From Ovis canadensis (taxonomy: Eukaryota > Chordata > Mammalia > Artiodactyla > Bovidae), in assembly GCF_042477335.2 (NCBI RefSeq), contig NC_091262.1:40955001-41019000 (forward strand): a stretch of 64,000 nt of DNA, in the 5' to 3' direction. Below the pieces are notes generated by a model that was given only the letters and a program-made list of their open reading frames with translations, had not been told where the DNA came from and ran no database searches. How positions within the stretch are numbered: the first letter of the stretch is position 1; each line of letters begins with the position of its first letter. Shown here in pieces: positions 35,874-47,300 of this stretch. Both the position numbers and the translations under genes were made by a program.

Positions 35874-36606
35874 GTTCAGTTCAGTTCAGTTGCTCAGTCG
35901 GGTCCAACTCATTGAATCCATGAATCGCAGCACGCCAGGCCTCCCTGTCCATCACCAACTGCCAGTCTACCCAAACCCATGTCAGTCATCCAACCATCTC
36001 ATCCTCTGTCATTCCCTTCTCTTCCTGCCCTCAATCTTTGCCAGCATCAGGGTCTTTTCAAATGAGTCAGCTCTTTGCATCAGATGGCCAAAATACTGGA
36101 GCTTCAGCTTCAATATCAGTCCTTCCAATGAACACCCAAGACTGATCTCCTTTAGGATGGACTGGTTGGATCTCCTTGCAGTCCAAGGGACTCTCAAGAG
36201 TCTTCTCCAACATCACAGTTCAAAAACATCAATTCTTCTGTGCTTAGCTTTCTTTATAGTCCAACTCTCACATCCATACATGACTACTGAAAAAACCATA
36301 ACCTTGACTAGACAGACCTTTGTTGGCAAAGTACTGTCTCTGCTTTTTAATATGCTGTCTAGGTTGGTCATAACTTTCCTTCCAAGGAGTAAGCGTCTTA
36401 ATTTCATGGCTGCAATCACCATCTGTAGTGATTTTGGAGCCCCCAAAAATAAAGTCAGCCACTGTTTCCCCATCTATTTCCCATGAATTGATGGGACCGG
36501 ATGCCATGATCTTAGCTTTCTGAATGCTGAGCTTTAAGCCAACTTTTTCACTCTCCTCTTTCACTTTCATCAAGAGGCTCTTTAGTTCTTCACTTTCTGC
36601 TATAAG
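35874..36606 (-). mobile_element. 5'-truncated BovB LINE with 14-bp imperfect target duplication
   Basis: Reverse-complement BovB beginning with the repeated cagttcagttcagtt end. Flanking GATATC(A/T)GCACTCA copies lie at 35860-35873 and 36607-36620, with one mismatch. Reverse transcriptase remnants include a YGCESWTIKKAKHRR stretch on the minus strand, with frame breaks. Confidence 0.9.
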
Positions 36607-36804
36607 GATATCTGCACTCAAGGGCTGGCTGATAAACTTTCAGTAATTGTGTTGTTGTTACACATAGCCATTATGTTAAATTATGTAATCTCATTATATT
36701 AAACTATTAGCACAAAGAAAAACTACATTTACAAACTACATTTTAATGTAAAAAATATGCAAACTCACCATTCCCTATTACCTATCAATACATTTATTCT
36801 TTTA

Positions 36805-36985
36805 CCTTTTTTAATTGAAGTATAGTTGATTTACAATATTTCAGGTGAACAGCAAAGTGATTTATAGATACAGATATATATGTGTGTGTGTATATATATA
36901 TACTTTTTCAGATTCTTGTCTATCGTAGGGTATCTCAAGGTATTGAATATAGTTCCCTGTGCTACAAAGTAGGTCCTTGTTGATC
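36805..36985 (-). mobile_element. Ruminant L1 3'-end fragment with (TG/TA)n
   Basis: Antisense L1 3' UTR, from ttgaagtatagttgatttac to ttccctgtgctacaaagtag, with an internal TATATGTGTG/TATA microsatellite at about 36877-36902. Confidence 0.75.
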
Positions 36986-37059
36986 TACTATTCTTTTGCT
37001 CTTGATGAGATGGGGTGCGTTCAGTTCAAGGTGGTATGGCCCTGGACTCCTGTGCTCCT

Positions 37060-37965
37060 GAGGTTTTGGCATCTCTTGCATCCGGCAGCAAACAGCATCT
37101 CTTCCAGGAACCTCAGCACACGCTTGCTGGCCAAGCGGAGTCTTCGCCTGTCTCCTCCCAGGAGGCGGCTTCCTTGGTCAACGAATGCTCCGAAAACAGC
37201 AACTTGCCCACCTTCCCGCCCGCCGCCTCCACCAGGTTGTGAAAGGCAGGAGGTGGGGAATCTGGGCAGACCTCCTCTGGCTCAGCCCCTCAGAACCGCT
37301 GGATGCCTTTAAAGTTAGAGGGAAGACCGATTGATTGCTCGAACCTCCTCTGGCCTAGTCTGTGACGGCCGAGCCCTCGGGAATCGGCTGGGAATGCCTG
37401 GCGCGCGTAGCCCGTAGGAGGCGTGGAGCTGTCGGGCCGGGGTTGTGGGCTATGAGAGGAGAGCTGGCTGCTGGCGCCGGCAGGGCCAGAAGAGCGAGTT
37501 GGGGGTACAGAAGGAAGGGAGGGAGAAGGGCGGCCTGGGTGACGGCGCAGCCCCAGGTGCACCTCCCAGGTGCGTATCCCAGGTGTGCACACGATCCCAG
37601 GGGAGGGCTGGTCTGGCAGAGCTTTAGCCTCAGGAGGTTCGGCGGCCAGAGCTGCGGGATCGCGGGGAGGCGGGGCAGAGGGTGGACAGATGTCCGCGAC
37701 TCCCGGAGGCGCTTCTCAGTAAAGGCCTGTGCGGGCGGGATGGGCGTTCTCTGCCCGGGAGAAGTTCCTCGTGCAGCGGTTTTAAACGAAGACCTCGCGT
37801 AGTCAGATGTCCCTTTTTAGGGTGGCTGATTTAGATCTTACAGAAGAGTCTTAGAACTTATCCCCGCGGCTGAGGGACACCCTGGGGTCGCGTGGACAGC
37901 CGGAGGATGGCCTTAGGCTTTTCTTTCCAAGGCCAGGGTCTATACAGGGCCGCATCCCGTGAGAT
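37060..37965 (+). promoter_or_regulatory. FAN1: CpG-rich region, probable FAN1 promoter and non-coding first exon
   Basis: CpG-dense sequence upstream of FAN1, with GC boxes and no TATA box, is the expected site for a non-coding exon 1. I could not choose a splice donor with confidence, so no exon is drawn. Open stretches here (for example 37362-37802) reflect the GC-rich composition and resemble no protein. Confidence 0.6.
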
Positions 37966-38179
37966 ACTATCGTTGATCGTTTCCCGCCTCTGTTGTTGAA
38001 TTCATAAATAAGTTCTTAATCCACGTTTTGTTTCATAGGAAGAAGAAACTAAATGAATAACATGAAGTCCAATAGGATCCCATTTTTTATGATTTCGAAC
38101 CAGGGAAGTAAAAGTAAACGACTGGTATCTTTCCCAGGTCTTACCCTGTGTTTTACTACTTAAAACAACACCCAATTTT

Positions 38180-38310
38180 GCTTTTTTTTTTTTTCTTCTT
38201 GGCTGCCCATTGGGGCATGCAGGGGCTCGCAGTTCCCAGACCAGGGATCAAACTCGGGCCCCTTGCAGTGGAAGTACAGAATCTCAACCACTGGACACCA
38301 GGGAAGTCCC
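38180..38310 (-). mobile_element. CHR-type SINE immediately upstream of the FAN1 start codon
   Basis: Starts with a poly-T tract (38182-38194) and ends accactggacaccagggaag/tccc, a reverse-complement CHR body. The imperfect duplication CACCCAATTTT (38169-38179) versus CACCCAGCTTT (38311-38321) marks an older insertion. Its end is 24 nt from the FAN1 ATG. It contains an AUG (38217-38219) and an AG preceded by a long pyrimidine tract (38221-38222). Confidence 0.85.
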
Positions 38311-38334
38311 CACCCAGCTTTCCTAATAATACTC

Positions 38335-41300
38335 ATGATGTCTGTAGGCAAATCCTCAAAAAAAAGGCCTCGTACAAGTTTATCAAGTAGCAAAACTAAA
38401 AAAAATGAATCTAACTCTATTATTTCGTTTTTTAACAATGCACCCCCTGCTAAACTTGCCTGCCCAATTTGTAGTAAGATGGTGCCAAGATATGACCTGA
38501 ACCGGCATCTTGATGAAATGTGTGCTGACCACAATGACGTGACTCCAGGTGGCCCCGGGCACGTTGGCTTAAGTTCAAACGTGCCCACCATAGATTTGAC
38601 CAGTATTGCCTTAGAAGATATAACGCCAGAGAGGTCATCACCATCAACGATAAATTTAACCCCTGGCCAAAGTGATTCAGCAAAAATGGGCAAAAAAAAG
38701 CAGACCAGCCCCTACTTTAAAAATAAAGGTGACTCGGTGTGCAAAAATCAAGACGAGCTGAGACATCATAATGTAAAAGTCATTTCTCTCGGAAGCCTGT
38801 CCTCTAAATTGTCCAGAAGATACATAAAGGCTAAAAGATCCCTGAATCAGAATGAGGGGTTCACTTACCAGAGTCTACAGAGGTCCTCATACACAAGGGT
38901 TAAGAGCCTGGTTGATCATGTGGAGGTGGAGGGCCAGGATCCACTTTTGGAGAACAGCTCTCAAAAGGAGAACGTGTTTACTGGTGATTCTCAGGAGGAG
39001 CTGAGCACCCCAGCACATACAGTGGAAGGCACTAAGGTGGAAGAAGCTGAAGGCCAGACAGCTGCCCAGGAATGTGAGCAATCAACCCTAACCCCTGCCT
39101 TCACAGGTGATGCACCTATGTTGTTTTCATCAGATTTAATTCTCGGGCATAGAAAGTCTGCTTCTGGGGACCATGTTGCAAAGCAGGAGAGTGTCAAAGG
39201 AGTAGATGGTGAAGTTACTGAAAAATGTGAGACAAGTCATTGCGAAGAAGTGAAGATGACTATTGTTTCAGAAGTGACAAATCAGGGCTCACATGGGGAG
39301 GCAAAACCTCCAAGTTCTACACTTGGTGCTTCTATACAGACCAACAGCCAAACACTTCCTCCAGAGCCTGACAGTGGCTTAGAGGATGAAATCACTCATC
39401 AGACGCCTTTGGAGAAGAGGTCAAGCTGTGATGTGTCCTGGGCCACAAGTCCAGAACTGTCGGACCATCCTTACTACCTTCGGAGTTTCCTGGTGGTGCT
39501 GAAAGCTGTGTTTGAGAATGAAGAAGACAGGATGCTCTTTGATGAGCACGAGAAGGGCATTGTAACTAAGTTTCATCAGTTATCAGGTATTTTGAGCCTG
39601 TTTGCTTTCGAGGCTTTGTTTGCCATTTGCTGCCCTGAGTTGGTCTGGGATGTGATGGGCAGAAACCTGATGACCCCGAGGAGTCAGTGGTTTGGGGAGC
39701 CCCCTGGGAGTACTCAGGGGAATCAGAGCCAGTGATGGTGTTCAGCTCAACAATGATGTGCCTTTAAAAAGAGATAAGATTTGGGGCCAGGTGATGCCTG
39801 CTTCTGCACTGTCATCCTTATAAACTGTACTTTGCTTGTAATGGAAGCAGTTGTTTGTCCTTTTTATGTTTATTTGATGGTTGTAAAACAGCCTTTCCCA
39901 GATTAGGGGAAAAAAATAGTGTGACTTAGAAAAGTGTACCTTGCATTTCAGGCATGTAATCAAGCTTGCTGTTGTATTTGGTGGATTTGTTGTTTTTGCG
40001 GGCCATTTCCTCAAAAATGAAAATAAAATACAAGCAAATAAACAAACCAAGGGGTACTGAGGCATATTTTTTTTCTCCAATAACATTTTAGTTGCCTGAG
40101 CTCTGCCTTTTAAAGTAAAGGTGTGCAGGAAATGGAAGCTTTCAAGCTAAATGGGTACATTAATTTTTTTCTTTTTTAAGTTTGTGAATTGGTACATTTA
40201 AAAGCATACCTAAATTCCTTGGCAGCCAGCTGTGTGGCCCAAAGCAAATAGCACAGGTTTAGAGCAAGAGCTGCGCACTCCCCCGCCCACCCCATCTCCA
40301 CCTGCCATCAGCTGCTCATCCAAAGGACCCTGATGGCTATGTGCACATGAGTCCCTCTCAAGCAGGAAAAGCTTCCTTGGGAGCCATGCTGACCACTAGT
40401 AATAGTAGCAGGTCTGACTCCTGGTCCAGTTACAAAAAAGAAATCCTGAACATTACCAATAATGGGTAAGAGAAGGAATTCAGTTTTACGTTCACACAGT
40501 GTAACTATGGCCCTGCCTGTGTGAATGACACCCCATCGACTCTTGTATCCAGGGTGGTCCCAGATCTTTGGTTGGTGTACGAGCGTTTATTAAAGGAGTT
40601 AGTAACCCTGAGCTGTGGTGTGATTGAGAAGTAGGAACAGTCTCCTAGTGTAAGCTCTGCAGATTCTTGCGGGCTGCCCTCCACAGAGAATCATCTTTAG
40701 TGTCTGTTGTGAAAATAGCTACTGTGAATCGATTTTGCCTCTTTCAAGAGAAAAGGGAAATAACTGTAGAAAATTTAATAAATAAGGTCATATCATTTTA
40801 TTTTTCTAAATTTTTGGCCATACCATGCAGCATACAAGATCTCAGATCCCTGACTAAAGATGGAATCAGTGCCTCCTGCATTGGGAGAGCAGAGTCCTAA
40901 CCACTGGATGGCCAGGGAAGTCCCGATACCACTCTAGAATTGGAAATTGAAGGATAATTTTAGGAAAACCTGAGACCAGGTTAATTAAATAGCTTGGTGG
41001 AGATCACTGAGTTAGAGATGGCCATTCTACCAAAGCCAGACTTTTTTTGAAAAATCCTTTTCAGATGATTTTCAGCCTAAAATAGAATATTGCATATGAA
41101 ACCAAAAGCAGAGAACAGAATAACTGGAACTCTCGGTGAGGGGGTAGGATGTGTCTCTATTGAGGGACTAGAAATGTTGGTTAGAAAGTGGGGAACCTGG
41201 ATCTTACACTTTTATTTTTTAAAGATATATATTTAAATAGATGGTGTTATTTCTCTGTTTATTTATTTAATTTTGGCTGCACCACACAAGCATGTGGGAT

Positions 41301-44300
41301 CTTAGTTCTCTGACTAGGGACCCTGCAGTGGATGGGCAGATTCATAACCACTGGACCACCAAGAAAGAAAGTCCTTTAGGTTTTTAAATGGCTAATAATC
41401 ATTACCAATTTTGGAACGGTTTATACACTCATCTCATTTAATCTTTTCACAGGTTTTGGGAGGATGGTGTTACTGGCCCCCACTCCCACTTTTCATAACA
41501 GAAGAGAAGAGGGAGGCTTAGTTCCAAAGCCTGTCACAAAGGCTTTGTGTCCTCTTGCTCCTCCTGTCCTGCACACAGGCCAAGGAGACATTCCTATGGG
41601 ACTTTGTATTTGAAATAAGTTCTGTCTTCCAAAGGAAGAAAATGATAGTCTTGGAAGATCAGTTGAGTCAGCCTGTGTGTATTTGTAACACAGCATGTTT
41701 TACTCCCTTTGGTTTACAAAGGAAGTGATAGCGTATGTGGTTTTCGAGAAGAAATAGAATGTTTTTCACTGATATCTTAATTTTGTCACAGCCAATGGTC
41801 AAAAGTTGTATGTAAGACTTTTTCAACGTAAATTCAGCTGGATTAAGGTGAACAAGCTGGACTATGAAGAGATCTCTGCTGACTTAACCCCCGTGGTTGG
41901 AGAGCTGACACAGGCAGGCTTCTTGCAGACAGGTACGGTTCATCCAGGGGAACCAAAGTGGAAACAGGTTGAAGGGAGTTTCTGCAAAATGAGGGTGGTG
42001 CTGGTTTTGTGTCATCTCCTGATTGGTGCCTGAGAAATAGTGATTGTGTGTGCATCTTTTAAATTGTTTTGTTTTTGTTTTAAATTTATTTGGCTGTGTT
42101 GGGTCTTTGTTGTGGCATGTAAGGTCTTTGTTCCCTGATGAGGGATCAAACCCAGGCCACCTGCACTGGGAGCTCAGAGTTAACCACTGAACCACCAGGA
42201 AAATCCCTAAATTGAGTTCTTAATCTTAGGACAACAAATAAACTTTCTTCTTAAAGTATCAATCAAACTGGAAAATAATAAACTTATTTAAAGTACTTTT
42301 TTTTCATTTTTTAATATTTCAGAATCTGAGTTGCAGGAGCTCCCTGAGGTGCTGGATCTCCTTTCTGCTCCGGAACTGAAAGCCCTGGCAAAGACCTTCC
42401 ACCTGGCGAGTGCCCATGGGCAGAAGCAGCAGCTGGTGGATGCGTTCCTCAGATTGGCCAAGCAGCCTTCAGTCTGTACTTGGGGCCGGAACCAGCCTGG
42501 CATTGGCGCAGTGATCCTGAAAAGGTTTTGTGGATCTTTTTTTTCAATCATTTTATTTATGTATTTATCAACACCAAAAACATTTTGCATTGGGGTGTGG
42601 TCAGTTAACAGTGTTATGGTAATTTCAGGTGAACAGAGAAGGAACTTGTTACAGTAAGAACATTTGAGTTGTTGGTTGGGCTTCCGTGGTGGCTCAGTGG
42701 TAAAGAATCTGCCTACAGTGCAAGAGACCTGGGTTCTATCCCTGGGTCAGGAAGATCCTCTGGAGAAGGAAATGGCAAATCACTCCAGTATTCATACCTG
42801 GAGAATTCCATGGATAGAGGAGCCTGGCAGGCTACAGTCCGTGGGGGTCACAAAGAGCTGGACATGACTGAAGGACTAACACACACACACACACACACAG
42901 CACATACTAAGGTCTTAAAACGAATGGTACGTGTTTCCAGATTGTGATTGTTTTTGCAATTGCTGCCAGACTGAAAAGGCAGAGAGGCAGAGAACCTTAA
43001 TGATCAGGTCTGGATTCTTTCTTGGGTTAGCTTTCATAATTCTTGTCATACCACACTGATTTCTAGGACAAGAAAAACCAAGAGGCAAGAGGTTAGGGGC
43101 ACTGGGCCCTTGGCATATTCTAGTATTTTATTACTCAAGAAAAATGCAGTTTTAACTACTCTCCTTAACAAGAGTTAAACATGAACTATCCAGCCAAATT
43201 TTTATTTCAGTAGACTTTTTATTGAAACATAATCTGTCAGCAATAATATGCAATTTCTCTTGAGTTGAAACATAAAAATTTACCAAAAGCTGTGGATAGT
43301 TTCTTTTGTCCTTATAAAAGTTCCTGAACAGTTTCAGGTTGGGAAAGATCATAAAAATCTCAGAATTCATTTCTTCTGCCTATGTTATGTCTAAAGTATA
43401 ACTATATCAGCCTTAGTCTGGGAATCCACTTTCCAGAGTTATTGAAAATGAGATGAGATAATGCTTTTGGCAAACAGTTTAAAGCAACATCATTGTTATT
43501 TTATATAATGTGTGTGTTTGTGTGTGTGTGTGTGTGTGTAACTTTGAGCTGTTAATGTGCCAAGAGCCCATCCTCATTGAGAAGATACTACAAATATTAA
43601 TCTTGGTAAAACACAGGAATAAATAAGGCATACATTATTAAGAAAAATGTCACTGTCAACACTTCAAAAAGTTTATACTGTAGATTTTCCAAAAGTATTT
43701 AACTAGATTATGTATTTATAGTTAATTGATTTAGGGGTATAAGATCCTCATCCCTGTGGTTAAATGTCTTCTAAGTCTTTAATTTTATTTCTTAACTATT
43801 TCATGGTATTCATGTGTGTAATATTTTAAAAGTAAGTGAACACTAAATTAGCTGTTTCTTAGTGTAAGCACTGAGCATGTAGGAACAGAAATGGAAGAAT
43901 TAAGATGAACATTTTTTATCACTGACATGAGAATTATAGAAAAATGAGAATCTTAAGACTATTTATATATATATAATTTTATTTATTTATTTATTTTTGG
44001 CTGTGCTGGGTCTTTGTTGCTGTGCAGACTTCTCTCCACTTGTGGTGAGCTGCTGCTGCTGCTGCTAAGTTGCTTCAGTCATGTCCGACTCTGTGCGACC
44101 CCATAAGACGGCAGCCCACCAGGCTCTGCCGTCCCTGGGATTCTCCAGGCAAGGACACTGGAGTGGGTTGCCATTTTCTTCTCCAATGCCTGAAAGTGAA
44201 AAGTGGTCCTCATGTAGATGGTGGTGAGGTAGGAACCCTACCCCTGTGTCTTCGAGACTGTACTGGGGGCATTGATCTCTGGACTCCCCAGGGAGCCAGC

Positions 44301-47300
44301 TCTGCTTTTGGTTTCATAGCTTCTGGACTGGTAGGAAGGGTGAGGTCCTCCACTGGACTCCAGCTCTCCCTGGGGGACCTTGACCTCCAGGCATGCCTGG
44401 CATCATCTGGAGGCATTCTTGTTGTGACTGAGGTGGGTAGTGGGTGCCACTGACATTTAGTGAGTGGAGGCTAGGGACACAGCTGAGCATTGTCTAATGC
44501 ACAGAATGGGCACCTTGCCCCTACCCCAGCCCCCAGAAAAGAAATCACAGCCCAGATGTCAATAGAGAAACCCTGTCGTGCATGGTGCCCAGGTTGTTAG
44601 AGCCAGAAAGCCCTGGTTGTGACCTGCTGCCTGACCAAGAGCCTTTGATAATGACATTCTAAATAAATACCTGTGGGGCTTCCCTGGTGGCTCAGTGGTA
44701 AAGAATCCATGTGCCAATGTAGGAGATGTGGTTTCAATCCCTGCTCTGGGAGGATCCCACATGCTGCCAGCAACTAAGCCCATGTGCCACAACTGTGGAG
44801 CCTGTGCTCTAGAGCCCAGGAGCTGCAACTACTGAGCCCACTCACCCTAGAGCCTGTGTCCCCCAACAAGAGAAGCCACTGTAATAAGAAGCCTGTGCAC
44901 CACAACTAGAGAATAGCACCCACTTGCTGCAACTAGAGAAAAGCCTGCACACAGCAACAAAGGCCCAGCACCGCCATAAATAAATAAATAAATAAAGTTA
45001 TTTTAAATAAATAAATATCTGTTAGTTAATCTAAATTGTCACTGGAGTCAAGAATTGAGAGTTGCTAATGTCAAACAGATAACACTTTGAGTTTCTCTGG
45101 TATTTCACGTGTTCGGGACCAGCATAAACCTTATCCTGCTCTTTTACTGAGGCAAACACTATGTGAAATCGTCTGCAGGTTTAATTTCATCGAATCTTCA
45201 CAGTGTTCCAAAGTGGGGCTCTGAGCTCCAGAGAGGTTAACAAATGCTTTAACATCACACAGCTAGAGGCCAGAGGTTTGCTTCAGGCTTGGAATAATGA
45301 ATGCTGTTTAGCTTGAAATAATCTATGAAATCTGATGTCCAAATGCTTACAGACCAGCAAGTCTCATCCATAGTGTGTATTTTTCAGAGCTAAAGACGTG
45401 GCGGGACGTTCCCTGAGGGTCTCTCGAGGCCCTCGGGCAGTATTTTCCCGGGCCCTGCTGCTCTTCTCATTGAGCGACATGGTGGAAGATGAGGAGGCCG
45501 CCTGTGGGGGCCAGGGTCAGCTCTCCACTGTGCTGCTGGTCAACCTGGGCCGCTTGGAGTTCCCCAGGTACACCATCAATCGAAAGACCCCGATCTTCCA
45601 GGACAGGGATGATCTCATTAGGTAAGACAGTGATTGCTCACTATAACATCTGTGTATTTATAAATTTATGCAGAAGGATCTATTATTGTTTTTTGCCATC
45701 CACAAGAGAAATATCTGCTCAAAACCATTTTTTAGGTTTTTGCTTCTTGTTTAGTTTTTTGCTCACTTGTATACTTTTCCAGGACTGTGAGGAGAATGTA
45801 GAAATGCAGTTTGATTAAGGTTGCCAAAACCCCCTAGTTTTGAGTTAGAGCTACACAGTTTTCCCCTGGTTTATATTCCCAAATAGCTTTGGCAGGGGGA
45901 GCATTTTTAAAATATAGACATTTGAACAAACCTGCCTTGTGAGTATGTTGTTGGCATGAACAAGGCTGAATATCTTCCTGGTAATGATGCTTTAAATAAA
46001 GCTAGTAACTAATTTGTGGACCATATATCAGAATCATGCAGCCAATAGAAGTTTTCATGAATCTATATTGATGCATGGATTTAGCCAGTGTTTAGCAAAA
46101 GTGGATTTTGATTTTTAAAAAATTGCATAGATGTTGCAGGTTTATATTTCAAAGTTAGCTGAAATGGCTTCTGATATTTGATTTTAGAAAAGATGTTTAA
46201 GTGTTGTCTAGTATGTGCTTTAAAAAATAAGCTATTGAAATGATTGGATCAAAACAGAGTCAGTATAAACTGATTTTAGCCCTTTTTGCCAATGGCAACC
46301 CACTCCAGTACTCTAGCCTAGAGAATCCCAGGGATGGCAGAGCCCGGTGGGCTGCCGTCTATGGGGTCACACAGAGTCAGACACAACTGAAGCGACTTAG
46401 CAGCAGTAGCAGCAGCCTTAGTTATTAGGAAGGTCAATATCTTCTTTGTATTCAGTAGAAATAACTTTTTCAGTCAGATCTTCTAATTAGAATGTTTTCT
46501 CCAATTCCATTTTTCATTGCCTTAGAGCTGTCCAGTTGAGTATTAAAAGAGAGCTAGATGGAAGCATGTATGAGAAAATTTTTACACTTAGGGGGCTCTG
46601 TTTTTCGCTTATATGACAGTTTCTGCGCACAGTGCCAGTGTATGCTCTTCTCTCAAGGGTGAGTCCAGAGCACAGTGTTACAGAACACTTACAGCACTCA
46701 GTGTTACAGAGCTATGGGCCCATGTCTTTGTTTTGGTATCTAAAGACATGCTGAGAAGCTGTCTCTCTTCAGTTACATGGGTTCAGAACATTTTAGCATC
46801 GCCATCTCCCAGATACTGTCCCTGAAGTTGTTTTTGAAAATCCCAAATAATTCTCTTACCTTGGGCAGTATCCCTCTGGCCATCTCTGACTTAGTGATTA
46901 AATGACCAAACCTACACTTCCATATAATCCTGAGATTGGTTACATGTTGTCATAGTTGCTCCAAGATTGTTGAATGGATGAATGAGTGACTGGGCACCGG
47001 AGGTCAGGGAGGAAGAGTTGGTCAGTGTTGCATCATGTAATGTGACGTGTGATATGATGGTAAGGTGTGTGTATCTTCATCTTTCTTGCTGGGAGGCCTG
47101 TATGAATACTTACTTCTAGGCCATTCATGGAGTAATAGTCAAATGATTACTGAGATAAAACGTAACCCTTGTATTTTCAAAAGCAGATCTGAATGTGTTG
47201 GGTGGGATGTGAGGATGTGAGGTTCTATACGTCAGTGCTCATCCCCCACTGAAACCTGAATGTTGTGGCTTCCCGCCTGTCCCCCCCCAGGTACGCGGTG

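Larger units (their letters stand above)
34190..36990. other. MPHOSPH10-FAN1 intergenic region
   Basis: Contains a GC-moderate unique stretch (34200-34860), an unclassified stretch (34870-35430), an L2/MIR-like stretch near 35560-35800, a BovB (35874-36606) and an antisense L1 end (36805-36985). No gene was recognised. Confidence 0.55.
39587..41791 (+). other. FAN1: FAN1 intron after the first coding exon
   Basis: Holds two antisense CHR SINEs (40795-40924, 41265-41376) and a MIR-like stretch near 41395-41560. The rest is unremarkable; an AATAAA occurs at about 40022-40028 in reading direction but there is no sign of an exon end. Confidence 0.6.
42525..45387 (+). other. FAN1: FAN1 intron after the third coding exon
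   Basis: Contains a Bov-tA with a (CA)n tail (42677-42899), a (TG)n microsatellite (43509-43539), a CHR fragment next to a Bov-tA2 (43978-44205), a full-length CHR-1-like SINE (44677-44998) and a MIR-like stretch (about 45165-45290). No extra exon was recognised. Confidence 0.65.

Noticed and set aside
37362-37802. 146-codon open frame in the CpG-rich region
   Set aside because: Gly/Arg/Ala-rich translation of GC-rich promoter sequence; no similarity to a known protein and no splice or start context.
38263-38334. N-terminal extension of FAN1 through the SINE
   Set aside because: The extended frame has no ATG before 38335; its apparent start is TTG. The human protein also starts at the MM corresponding to 38335.
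14138-42207. Orientation bias of CHR SINEs (nearly all minus)
   Set aside because: The count is only about a dozen, and they fall in genes of both orientations, so chance is a sufficient explanation.
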